DNA of 54,972 nucleotides from Shewanella corallii. Its GTDB lineage: Bacteria; Pseudomonadota; Gammaproteobacteria; Enterobacterales; Shewanellaceae. How positions within the stretch are numbered: the stretch's first letter is position 1; each line of letters starts with the position of its first letter. Under the pieces are notes generated by a model, which worked only from the letters and a program-made list of their open reading frames with translations, ran no database searches and was not told the origin of the DNA. The translations under genes were made by a program, and so were the position numbers. The stretch spans positions 1 through 54,972 of the forward strand of contig NZ_JAKIKT010000016.1 of the NCBI RefSeq assembly GCF_023349125.1, in the 5' to 3' direction. This document shows, piece by piece, positions 8,203 to 16,960 of this stretch.

Positions 8203-9387
8203 ATGCAGAAGTTTGATGTCATCATTATCGGAGCCGGTGCGGCAGGGATGATGTGTGCCCTGACGGCAGGATATCGGGGCCGTAGTGTGTTGTTGCTGGA
8301 CAATGCCAAACAGCTGGGGCGCAAGATACTGATCAGTGGCGGTGGCCGCTGTAACTTCACCAACCAGAACATTGAAACCAGTGCTTACCTTTGCCGCAAC
8401 AGCCATTTCGTCAAGTCCGCGCTGGCTCGTTATACCCAATGGGACTTTATTGGCATGGTGGAGCGCCATGGCATCGAGTTTCATGAAAAGACCCTGGGTC
8501 AGCTGTTCTGCAACGAATCCGCCAAGGATATCGTCAGCATGCTTACCACTGAATGCGACTGGGCGGGAGTAACTACTCAGCTGCGTACCGAAATCCTGAA
8601 TATCGACAGGTTGGAGCAGGGCTTTGCGCTGGAAACCTCCGAGGGCCGTTATCAGTGTGACTCTTTGGTGATTGCTACTGGCGGACTGTCTATGCCGAAA
8701 CTGGGGGCGACCCCATTTGGTTATAAGGTGGCAGAGCAGTTTGGCCTTAAGTTGCTGCCAACCACAGCAGGTTTGGTGCCCTTTACCCTGCAGCCGGAAG
8801 ATAAAGAAAAGTATGAAGAGCTGTCGGGTATTGCCCTGCCCGTGACTGCTACTGCTGAATGCGGCAAGCAGTTCAAAGAGGCTATGCTGTTTACTCACAG
8901 AGGCCTCAGTGGTCCTGCAGTATTGCAGATCTCCTCCTACTGGAAGCCGGGTGAGAAGATCAGCTTTAACCTGCTGCCTGAACTGGATTTTGTTGAGTGG
9001 TGCAAAACAATCACTCATGAATCACCAAAACTGTCATTTAAGAATGCATTGAGTCGACTGCTGCCCAAGCGTTTAGTGGAACGTTTGATGGAGTTGGGCG
9101 CGCTGCCGGACAAGAATCTGAACCAGTTGGGGAAGGGCGAAGTTCAGCAGCTTGCAGACTATCTGCATCATTGGCAAATCGCTCCCAATGGTACCGAAGG
9201 CTACCGCACTGCCGAGGTCACTCTGGGTGGGGTGGACACCGACGAACTGTCTTCCAAAACCATGGAAGCCAAGAAGGTGCCCGGACTTTACTTTATCGGC
9301 GAAGTGATGGACGTCAGTGGCTGGTTGGGAGGCTATAATTTCCAATGGGCCTGGAGCTCAGGTTATGCGGCGGGTGAGATGGTGTAA
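8203..9387 (+). CDS. yhiN: HI0933/YhiN-family flavoprotein (NAD(P)/FAD-dependent oxidoreductase)
   Basis: A 394-residue two-dinucleotide-binding flavoprotein. The N-terminus has the FAD motif IIIGAGAAGMMCA, then LGRKILISGGGRCNFTN, which is diagnostic of the HI0933-like family; a second signature, GLYFIGEVMDVSGWLGGYN, closes the C-terminus. The physiological substrate is not established. The ATG is preceded by a GGCGAAAGG region. Its stop lies two bases from the stop of the convergent 1342-residue gene, with no terminator between them. Confidence 0.9.
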   Translation: MQKFDVIIIGAGAAGMMCALTAGYRGRSVLLLDNAKQLGRKILISGGGRCNFTNQNIETSAYLCRNSHFVKSALARYTQWDFIGMVERHGIEFHEKTLGQLFCNESAKDIVSMLTTECDWAGVTTQLRTEILNIDRLEQGFALETSEGRYQCDSLVIATGGLSMPKLGATPFGYKVAEQFGLKLLPTTAGLVPFTLQPEDKEKYEELSGIALPVTATAECGKQFKEAMLFTHRGLSGPAVLQISSYWKPGEKISFNLLPELDFVEWCKTITHESPKLSFKNALSRLLPKRLVERLMELGALPDKNLNQLGKGEVQQLADYLHHWQIAPNGTEGYRTAEVTLGGVDTDELSSKTMEAKKVPGLYFIGEVMDVSGWLGGYNFQWAWSSGYAAGEMV

Positions 9388-9389
9388 AT

Positions 9390-12300
9390 CTATCTCATCA
9401 AACCAAAGTTAGACCTGATGCTCGCTATGGAAGATAGTGCAGCACTAACACCCCCTAATAAAATGAATATTGACTGACCAGAAGTGAGTGCGAGTCCAAT
9501 TACAGCCATCAAGATCAACAGAGTAAATGGGAGGCGGAAGTTTTTCCATGTCCCTGCCTCTGCGCGGCGAATTAATGCTTCGAAAACCTCTTTAGACTCA
9601 GCATTACGTACAAAAATTTTGAATGTGTTATTAATTAACTTCAGATCTATGTCATTAGCATCAAGGGCTATCAATCCTTTTTGTCCGAGTAAGCTGATTA
9701 AATGCTTATTTTGTGGGTTGATCTGTTTGCCCTGAGTAAGGTAGTAGAGCGCCAGCTTCTCTTTATCATTACAGTTTTCCCATTTGTATCTGTAAGTGGC
9801 TTCAAAACAGTGGAGCAGATAACTGTATGTATGTGCTGTTGAGCTTTTTGTCACTGTACCCTTAAATAGCTCAGTTTTGATATCAAGTGCGGCTAACTCA
9901 GGTAAGGCGTCCTGTTCGTCCTGAGCTATTTGTTTGTTTAGTCCATGGTAAAAACCTTCTATCCCTTCATCTAGTTCAAGGTTAAAGTCCATTAAACACT
10001 CAGACCATGCAAGCATATCATGATGCCCAACGGCGTTATCATATTCCGATGGAGCAGCACGTAATTGCTCGGTGAGCAGTTCATCGTACCATTTTAACTT
10101 GTGAAACGTGGAGCTTGAACAATGTAATACCACCTTAAGATTATATGTGTCGTTAAGTTCTTTAAGGTACTCGATCAGTGAAAGTAATTGATTACGATTC
10201 GGTTGGGTTTCTAAACAAATCTCCATATCCCACAAATCGAACTGGTGACTATCCTTTGTATAAGTTGCCTTAAGATTTGGAAGTGTTAAGCCTGTGACGT
10301 CCTTATGGTCATTGAGGTATTTAGCAATCAAATTATATGGATATGCCGTATTAGTTCTTAGTTTTACAGTAAGCAGTCCTCCATCTCGTTTGGTTAAACC
10401 TAATTTCAAGACTAGGCCATTACAGAGGTTTTGGGCCTTATTCTTCTCATGCTGGCTAGCGCCAGTATTTATTTGCTTTAGCGTGTGTAGATACTTCTTA
10501 ATATCACGAGTTAGATGTAATCTAGGTCTGACCCAAGTTATAAATATTAACAACCAAAAGCCTATAATCCCAAGGCTAATTAAAATCTGCAGTAATGACC
10601 CGTAGCTTTTAGCAGTGTTATTGCCATTTGGACAGCTTTGAAATTTAATAAAACATACAAACTGCTTTATCGATGAGCTGAGCATGTTATCCAGATAATT
10701 TTTGTATAGGCTTAGTCTTGTATGTATCGTTAAATCGCCGGCTTCGGTTGGTGATTGCTGTTGAAGATCTTTTAACCATCCACAGTTATCTTGGCTGATA
10801 CAGTGGGCTAAGCTGTTAGGATAGAACTCTCTGAAAAAGCCAAGAATTTCGGTTCTATTCTGTTGATTGTTCTGTACGGCTAGCGTCTCTTGATGGCCTT
10901 GAAAGATAATCTGTGAGCTTTTATAGCTTGGTAGAATAATAGCTGTAAATAATAAACAGGTTAAAACGAAAGAGGTGCCTGATATTTGTGAGGTTAAGTC
11001 TGACTTCAGGTTATCTAGTACTTGTTTTCCGCCTCTCTTCTTTATTGAAAAAGATAAGCAAATCATAATAAATATGATTGACATGAGAAAAAATGCTAAC
11101 CAGACACCCCAATGAAGCTGGTAGAAAGCTTCAAGTAAAATAAAAAGTATTAAGCTGGTAATCACAGGTAACTGCACGAGGTAAAGCCAGCTATCACCAT
11201 TAACTCGTTTAAGTAATTTATTACCTATAGTTGTATGCCCCATATTACAAAGTCTTAAAGCACTCAATTTTATTATCCAGGCAAGTAGTTGTGTCCCAAC
11301 CACAAGGATAACAATAGATACTAACAGGTAGATATAATGGTTGGTGGCAAAGGCATTGACATTGGTATTCGGTAGGAAGGCTACCAAGGTAAAAGGGCTA
11401 GGGTATTTATTATCTTCAGATAATGCGAATTTATGTTGGAGGTAGTAACCACTATACCCATGGTAGTAACCAGCAAGCGGCTGTGGGTTTTGACCAGTCA
11501 ACCAACTTGAGAATAGATGTGTAGTCGTATTGTTAAGGGTTAGCAGATTCTCTTTTAGACTGCGATTATTATCGCTGTGAAAAAGCACTTCGCCTGTATA
11601 TTGGTTAACTAATATTATGCTGGCATCAGAGATAATACTATTGTTATCACTATTAAGGTTAAACGTAGTTGGCAGATATATATCGGCTCCTATAACATAG
11701 CCTGAGGTTTCTGCATTAGTGCTTATGGTCGTGCCTAAACTCCCATCGCCGATATTGTATAAGCGTTGCAAGTAGACTTTCTGTCCTTCGCTGGCAAGTT
11801 GCCAACCATTACCTCTCTGTATCTCTTTGAAATAATCTCGATGAGAAACAAAAATATTAGTTGTGAGTGGTTTTTCATGACGGTTTATGGATATCAGACT
11901 CTTTCCTTCATTATTAGCTAAAAAGCTAGTGATTAGTATGGGGTATTCTGAGAGGTGCCTTTTATTACTGTTTATGGATTTAAGACTCCTTCCTTCGTCA
12001 TTATCAAAAAAACTATAGGTTAGTATGGGTTTTTCGTTGGACAACTTCTCAACATGTTTTGAAATGTATATAGTTTTATTTATTTCTTTATCATTGGTAG
12101 TTTCCTTAAGTGTGATTTCCTTTCCCACGAGTGCAATGCTTTTTTTATGTGAGTTTTTAATGCTATTCGAGATGTTATTTTGATCTTCTATTCTGTTTTT
12201 GTTGTCTCCTTGTACTCTATAAACTAACGGGTTGTAAGGGGTTTTACTATTTGGATCGTCATAAAAATCCTTGTCACTAAGTAATATCTCTATTGATTTA

Positions 12301-13418
12301 GATAACTCATTTCTGAGACCGTTATTTAAGCTTTCTAACAGTTTCTCAGCCTGCGATTGTCGCTGTTCAATGAGCCTTAACTTGGCGCTTTGGGTTAGTG
12401 TGAAGCACACAGAAGTGATGAGGAGTGAATACAATATAAAAGTTGCAGCTCTTCGTAATGGCTTAGGCATACTTTTGTTTATTTCATAGAGCCACAATTG
12501 AGTAAACACCCATATAGCTGCCAGAATAAATATTCCACTAATCATTAACGGAAGATTATGCTCCAAGGGGTCCCGACTTTTCAATTGGCTGTGGGTAAGT
12601 GTGGCGATTAAAAAGTACTTTTGCTCGCCTGAAATTTCACCTAATTTTACCGGGTGAAAAAAGACTCGAGTTTTTTGGCCGCCAAGAAGAGTATCGGTAA
12701 AACCTGTTTGCTCTATAGAGTAATCTTCTTCCCCTTTTTTTGATGGGGGGCTTGAAAATAGAGAAGCCAAGGAGCCAGTGTTATGGTTTTCTTCTTTCTG
12801 TTTTATTAAGTTAGAAAGAGCTACAATATTATGGACACCATAGCTATTGGAGTTGGCTAAAATTTGATTATTTCCCTTAGCCAGTAAAAGGTCATCAAAA
12901 TTACTCTCTATTTGGTGTAGGATTTCACTTAATTCTATAAGGCTATATTTACCTTTTGAATTTCTTATGCAGACTTGGTTGTTAGCATTTATGGCTATTA
13001 CAACACCAATCTCCCCTAATTTTGATGAGCTTATTATTGGCAACTCTCTAGGCTTGTTATGGATAGTTATTTTGCCAGCTTCTATGCTAGTGGTTGAACC
13101 TATATCTCCTGACTTTTGTGGTTCGTTATCCTGTGGTTTAGTAAAGGCTTCTTCGCATCCACTTTCTCCTTTATAACTATTAAATTGATTTTTTAGAGCT
13201 TGTGTATCTTCATACAGTGTGAGTGCCTTAATTCGGCTTAATTGCATGTTGAGACTATCTTCAGCCTCTGAAAGCTGGCGAAAGTAATCAATATTTATCT
13301 GGGTTTCTAGATTTTTTTTATAGGTGAGGTAGACATAGTATGAAAGCACTGCAGCAACAATGAGTACTATGTAAGCACTTAAATTATGGGGCTTTTTTGT
13401 GTTGCTGGAGGTATTCAT
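9390..13418 (-). CDS. giant multi-pass membrane protein with Cache-like sensor regions and a degenerate STAND-like C-terminus
   Basis: I do not recognise a named family for this 1342-residue protein. Membrane helices lie near 13-32, 290-312, 322-343, 694-718, 744-761, 769-791, 813-831, 940-962, 1297-1313 and 1317-1334. The segments 33-289 and 344-693 should be extracytoplasmic. The second contains HRDYFKEI (526-533) and an YLPTTF/LVNQYTGEVLF stretch like a Cache ligand-binding domain. The cytoplasmic part, about 965-1296, has a Walker-B/sensor-like series (VTGLTLPNL, LLSLIEYLKEL, LKVVLHCSSSTFHKL) and then a winged-helix-like block (KLALYYLTQG, LISLLGQKGLI, INNTFKIFVRNAES) before two terminal helices. 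This order recalls STAND NTPases, but no Walker A is present. The gene is visibly richer in A and T than its neighbours, suggesting transfer. A 29-residue tandem repeat is listed separately. No clear Shine-Dalgarno precedes the ATG. Confidence 0.75.
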   Translation of the reverse strand: MNTSSNTKKPHNLSAYIVLIVAAVLSYYVYLTYKKNLETQINIDYFRQLSEAEDSLNMQLSRIKALTLYEDTQALKNQFNSYKGESGCEEAFTKPQDNEPQKSGDIGSTTSIEAGKITIHNKPRELPIISSSKLGEIGVVIAINANNQVCIRNSKGKYSLIELSEILHQIESNFDDLLLAKGNNQILANSNSYGVHNIVALSNLIKQKEENHNTGSLASLFSSPPSKKGEEDYSIEQTGFTDTLLGGQKTRVFFHPVKLGEISGEQKYFLIATLTHSQLKSRDPLEHNLPLMISGIFILAAIWVFTQLWLYEINKSMPKPLRRAATFILYSLLITSVCFTLTQSAKLRLIEQRQSQAEKLLESLNNGLRNELSKSIEILLSDKDFYDDPNSKTPYNPLVYRVQGDNKNRIEDQNNISNSIKNSHKKSIALVGKEITLKETTNDKEINKTIYISKHVEKLSNEKPILTYSFFDNDEGRSLKSINSNKRHLSEYPILITSFLANNEGKSLISINRHEKPLTTNIFVSHRDYFKEIQRGNGWQLASEGQKVYLQRLYNIGDGSLGTTISTNAETSGYVIGADIYLPTTFNLNSDNNSIISDASIILVNQYTGEVLFHSDNNRSLKENLLTLNNTTTHLFSSWLTGQNPQPLAGYYHGYSGYYLQHKFALSEDNKYPSPFTLVAFLPNTNVNAFATNHYIYLLVSIVILVVGTQLLAWIIKLSALRLCNMGHTTIGNKLLKRVNGDSWLYLVQLPVITSLILFILLEAFYQLHWGVWLAFFLMSIIFIMICLSFSIKKRGGKQVLDNLKSDLTSQISGTSFVLTCLLFTAIILPSYKSSQIIFQGHQETLAVQNNQQNRTEILGFFREFYPNSLAHCISQDNCGWLKDLQQQSPTEAGDLTIHTRLSLYKNYLDNMLSSSIKQFVCFIKFQSCPNGNNTAKSYGSLLQILISLGIIGFWLLIFITWVRPRLHLTRDIKKYLHTLKQINTGASQHEKNKAQNLCNGLVLKLGLTKRDGGLLTVKLRTNTAYPYNLIAKYLNDHKDVTGLTLPNLKATYTKDSHQFDLWDMEICLETQPNRNQLLSLIEYLKELNDTYNLKVVLHCSSSTFHKLKWYDELLTEQLRAAPSEYDNAVGHHDMLAWSECLMDFNLELDEGIEGFYHGLNKQIAQDEQDALPELAALDIKTELFKGTVTKSSTAHTYSYLLHCFEATYRYKWENCNDKEKLALYYLTQGKQINPQNKHLISLLGQKGLIALDANDIDLKLINNTFKIFVRNAESKEVFEALIRRAEAGTWKNFRLPFTLLILMAVIGLALTSGQSIFILLGGVSAALSSIASIRSNFGLMR
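11865..12038 (-). repeat. in-frame 87-bp tandem duplication within the giant membrane protein
   Basis: Residues 461-489 and 490-518 are two 29-residue copies sharing PIL-T-SF, NxEGxSL and SIN at the same positions. The DNA shows the same 87-base period: TTTATGGAT occurs at 11884 and at 11971. The copies have diverged but align without gaps. The repeat lies just before the Cache-like HRDYF motif. Confidence 0.8.
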
Positions 13419-13843
13419 GATAAGTGCTTTCTACTTAAGCATTTGCTTAACCTACTCCTTGGCTGGTTAAATATCAATTGTATAACTTTCCGTTTTCCAA
13501 ATTAGGACTGTTTACTCCAGCTAAGCATAAGAACTTAATTTTTTACCATTGTCATAGGGCTATGGTCGCCATCTGAGTACGGATGAACATTATGGTCAAC
13601 TAATTTTCATACACTTCGATACAAACTGTCCGGATTGAGCATCTCGTGAAATGTGCAGCCTGCTCACTATGCTTTGATGAGTAAGTCAACGTTCCCAATT
13701 TTTACTACATGTCGCTGATTACCGTCTTGCTGAGGGTATTGTGGTCATGTTTCGTCTTCTGACTGTAAATCAATGTAAAAAGCTTATTTATACTACAAAT
13801 AAGTGTTAGGTTCGGATGTCAGTTACCTAAAGGGGATACTGAT
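13419..13843. other. 425-bp divergent intergenic region with a palindrome
   Basis: No ORF or RNA gene is evident. It must hold promoters for the leftward giant gene and the rightward beta-helix gene. An inverted repeat CTTATTT-N7-AAATAAG (13783-13803) lies 40 bases before the ATG at 13844 and overlaps a TTATAC-like -10, so it may be an operator. Otherwise nothing is clear. Confidence 0.4.
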
Positions 13844-15067
13844 ATGTTCTGTCCAAAGCGATCATTTTCACTCTTTCTTGTCTCAGGCATATTTCTGAGC
13901 GGCATGTCCTGTACCACTACTTCCAGCGCGGCTGATAAAGAGTGGGTTTTAGCCTCTGATGAGGTGAATACCACAAACTTGAACAGCAAAATTCAACAAG
14001 CAATCAGTTACTTGAAAGAGAACGGCAACAGCAATAGTACCGCAACGATTCTCCTGCCGGCGGGGCGTTTCGATCTGGATTCCAATACAGATCAAAAGGG
14101 AACCTTGATGTTCAATGGTCTTGAAACGGACAGTGATGGCAGCTTGGTACTTAAGGGCGCTGGCAGAGGGAAGACCACATTGGTTTTTACTGACTTCGAA
14201 CAGTCTGCTGTGTACGGAAAGATGATTAAGGGGCTGACCCTGCAGGGATTACATTTTACCCGTGAGCATTATTCCGCCACTCAGGGAGAGGTGGTCAGCA
14301 CGGCTCCGGGTGAGGTAGTGATAAAAATCCACCGTGGCTTTCCAAAGCCAGATTTTCTATGGCGATACAAGGATCTTGGCCACTATTTAAGAAGAGCGAC
14401 CAATAGTACCACTGACCCTTTAATCATACTGACCGATAATGATCAGGTGAAGTATGGATACAGGGATGGGGCGCCTTATCCTCCCGAACATGTTAAGGGA
14501 CGGCAGTGGAAGTTTTATCTGGCCAATAAGAAGCTGGATCTGGAGGGCAAGGGGTACAGCAAGGGAAGTTATGTGGCCATAAAAGCCAAAAAGTCAGGCT
14601 TTCCCTATGAGTTTCGCGGGGGTGAGCGGCTGACAATGGACGATATTAAATGGACGCACAGTACCAGAGGGATTATCAGAGGAACGACCCTGGCCGACGG
14701 CACTCGATATGCCTTTAACGATATCACTATCAGTAATTGCCTGATCGCCCGGGCCAAACCCAGGTTCGATCAAACCCCCATACTGTCAGCCAGTGGCGGT
14801 GGTATTCAACTGAATCAACCCGATGACCTGCCTGCCAATAACATTCTGGTGAAAAACTGCCGCCTGGAATCCACTGGCGATGACAATATCGCCCTGTTCA
14901 ACGTGAACAATGTGAGACTGGAAAATCTCAAAAGCAACAATGCTTTTGCCCGCAGTATTCTGGTGACATCAAAGGCGCGAAACCTTTGTGGTTCCAATAT
15001 CAGTGTAACCAACGGTGTGATTGAAAATGATAAGCAAGAGCCGGTGACGATAGCTGAGTGTGATTGA
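13844..15067 (+). CDS. secreted right-handed beta-helix protein (pectate lyase-like fold)
   Basis: This 407-residue exported protein has a signal sequence over about 1-23; the Cys at 23 might be lipidated, but the preceding LSGMS is a poor lipobox. The mature part has an N-terminal cap with ILLPAGRFDLD followed by parallel beta-helix rungs (LTLQGLHF, DITISNCLIAR, NILVKNCRLES, VRLENLKSNN, ISVTNGVIEN). TGDDNIALFN places an Asp pair at 346-347, where beta-helix glycosidases of the GH28 and GH110 type keep catalytic aspartates. The substrate is unknown. It sits 32 bases before the GH110 gene, so the two probably act on one polysaccharide. Confidence 0.72.
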   Translation: MFCPKRSFSLFLVSGIFLSGMSCTTTSSAADKEWVLASDEVNTTNLNSKIQQAISYLKENGNSNSTATILLPAGRFDLDSNTDQKGTLMFNGLETDSDGSLVLKGAGRGKTTLVFTDFEQSAVYGKMIKGLTLQGLHFTREHYSATQGEVVSTAPGEVVIKIHRGFPKPDFLWRYKDLGHYLRRATNSTTDPLIILTDNDQVKYGYRDGAPYPPEHVKGRQWKFYLANKKLDLEGKGYSKGSYVAIKAKKSGFPYEFRGGERLTMDDIKWTHSTRGIIRGTTLADGTRYAFNDITISNCLIARAKPRFDQTPILSASGGGIQLNQPDDLPANNILVKNCRLESTGDDNIALFNVNNVRLENLKSNNAFARSILVTSKARNLCGSNISVTNGVIENDKQEPVTIAECD

Positions 15068-15099
15068 GCCAGTTAAATCAAATTGAAAGGGAACCCTGG

Positions 15100-16884
15100 A
15101 TGAGAGTGTTGCTGGCGTGTCTTTTATTCTGTTTCTGTACGGGAAAGGGCTTTGCTTTGGAGGTGCTGGAGCTGGAGCCTGTTGCTGATGATATGACGCC
15201 GGTATTGCGCAAGGCGCTGGCGACGGTGACAGGTCCCCATGTACGCATAGTGCTTAAGCCGGGGCGTTATCAGTTTCTGCCGGACTATGCTGAGTCTTCG
15301 TACCGGGTCATTACCAATCATGGCAATGGCGTAAAGAAGGGGATTTTTACGCTGCAGGGTTTTGATTCTGTTGAGATAGAGGGCAATGGCGCTGAATTGA
15401 TATTCCATGGTCAGGTCGCTCCTTTCCAGTTCTACCGGAACAACAAGGTGACAGTGCGAAATTTATCTATCGACTGGGATATTCCCTTCACTTTTACTGC
15501 TGAAGTGGTGGGTGTTGACTCCCGTCAGGGATGGGTTGATTTGAAGCCTCTGCCGGGAAACAGTTACAAGCTTGTCGGGGGAGAGTTGACGTTTCCCAAT
15601 GTGGATGGGTTTAACTATCAATATCTTGGCTCAACTCTTTACTTCTACCCAGATAAGAAACGGGTTGTCCATGGTGCATGGGATTTCAAAAGTAAGCCTT
15701 CCCGGGTTGAAAAGCGTGGTAAGGGTGTTTTTCGGCTCCATGAAAAGTTGAAGCACTATCCTGAGGTGGGCATGTGGTGGAACTCAAAAGGAGACCGCCA
15801 CAACGACAGATATGCACCGGCTTTTCAGGTACGTAACTCCAGTAATATTCTGATAGATGGCGTTAAAGTGCACCATGCTCTGGGAATGGGGTTTCTGTTT
15901 GAGCGGTCCAAAGATATCCAAATCCTCAACAGCGCCGTGGTACTGAAAGATGAGCAGCACGGAACCCGGGTGGTTTCCTCCACCGCAGATGCCACCCATT
16001 TTGCCAATTGTGGCGGTAATATTCTGATTGAAAACAGTCGTTTCGAGAACATGTTGGACGATGGCGTTAATGTCCACGGCACCTATGTGACCGTAAATAA
16101 GTTAACTGATAAACATACCCTTATCGCTGAATTGATGCATTTTGAGCAGCAGGGTTTTGAATTTGCCGCTGCAGGGGATGAGGTCTGGTTTATCCATCAG
16201 CCGGATATAGCACGGCAAACAATGAATCGTGTGATTGCCGTAAATCCCATCAATGAACAATTTGTTGAGCTTAGATTTGAGCAACCCCTGCCGGCGAACC
16301 TAAAAGTGGGAGATCTGCTGGAAAACAAAACCTGGAACCCTGCCTTTACCCTGCGTAACAGTGAAATTGGCGATCACAGAGCCAGAAGTATCGTACTGAA
16401 AACGCCTGAGCCAATCCTGGTTGAAGGCAATCGCTTTTACTCCATGATGTCCTGCATTTTCCTGCGCGGCGAGAGCTTCTACTGGTATGAATCCGGTGCG
16501 GTTGAGGATGTGACTATCCGCAATAACAGGTTCGAGCACTGTGCATACTCGGGTAAAGAGCATGCTGTGGTGTATATCACCCCGAGGCTGGGCAGAGGCT
16601 TCGACGCTACTCAGGCTTTTGACAGCAACATCCGGTTTATCGATAACGATATTCTGACCTTTGATAACAGAGTTGTTTGGGCCGACAGGGTTGATGGCAT
16701 GACAGTCACGGGCAACCGGATAGTGAAGGTGTCAGATACAAACAGACCTCCGCTTCACCCGAATGCTCCAGTATTTGAATTCACCAACAGCCATCGGCTG
16801 ACGATCAAGGATAATGACTATCAGGGACAGGTCGTGACTCTGTTGCAGCTGGATGAGACCAGTCAGGCAAGCCTTCAGCATTGA
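15100..16884 (+). CDS. GH110 alpha-1,3-galactosidase, secreted
   Basis: The 594-residue enzyme starts with a signal peptide (1-19). The frame runs upstream to a TTG at 15064, but the ATG at 15100 has a good AAAGGGA Shine-Dalgarno and begins the signal peptide. The beta-helix core has family GH110 hallmarks: WWNSKGDRHNDRYAPAF near 226-242, STADATHFANC near 294-304 and MLDDGVNVHG with the Asp pair at 320-321, where the inverting catalytic residues of characterised GH110 enzymes lie. Such enzymes remove terminal alpha-1,3-linked galactose; a marine member acts on lambda-carrageenan fragments (established for the family). The substrate here is inferred. A strong terminator follows. Confidence 0.88.
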   Translation: MRVLLACLLFCFCTGKGFALEVLELEPVADDMTPVLRKALATVTGPHVRIVLKPGRYQFLPDYAESSYRVITNHGNGVKKGIFTLQGFDSVEIEGNGAELIFHGQVAPFQFYRNNKVTVRNLSIDWDIPFTFTAEVVGVDSRQGWVDLKPLPGNSYKLVGGELTFPNVDGFNYQYLGSTLYFYPDKKRVVHGAWDFKSKPSRVEKRGKGVFRLHEKLKHYPEVGMWWNSKGDRHNDRYAPAFQVRNSSNILIDGVKVHHALGMGFLFERSKDIQILNSAVVLKDEQHGTRVVSSTADATHFANCGGNILIENSRFENMLDDGVNVHGTYVTVNKLTDKHTLIAELMHFEQQGFEFAAAGDEVWFIHQPDIARQTMNRVIAVNPINEQFVELRFEQPLPANLKVGDLLENKTWNPAFTLRNSEIGDHRARSIVLKTPEPILVEGNRFYSMMSCIFLRGESFYWYESGAVEDVTIRNNRFEHCAYSGKEHAVVYITPRLGRGFDATQAFDSNIRFIDNDILTFDNRVVWADRVDGMTVTGNRIVKVSDTNRPPLHPNAPVFEFTNSHRLTIKDNDYQGQVVTLLQLDETSQASLQH

Positions 16885-16906
16885 AGGATAGGAACGGATG
16901 AAGAGT

Positions 16907-16932
16907 AAGGCCCACTGTGCAGTGGGCCTTTT
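16907..16932. terminator. bidirectional intrinsic terminator
   Basis: Stem GGCCCACT/AGTGGGCC with loop GTGC, flanked by A residues on the left and T residues on the right. It lies between the convergent GH110 and Dcu genes and can serve both. Confidence 0.8.
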
Positions 16933-16960
16933 GATTATCAGCAAGCCGCGGATGACGGGA

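Noticed and set aside
8116..9018. A 300-codon open frame antisense to yhiN
   Set aside because: It lies fully opposite a well-supported flavoprotein gene, has no Shine-Dalgarno, and its translation shows no protein-family pattern.
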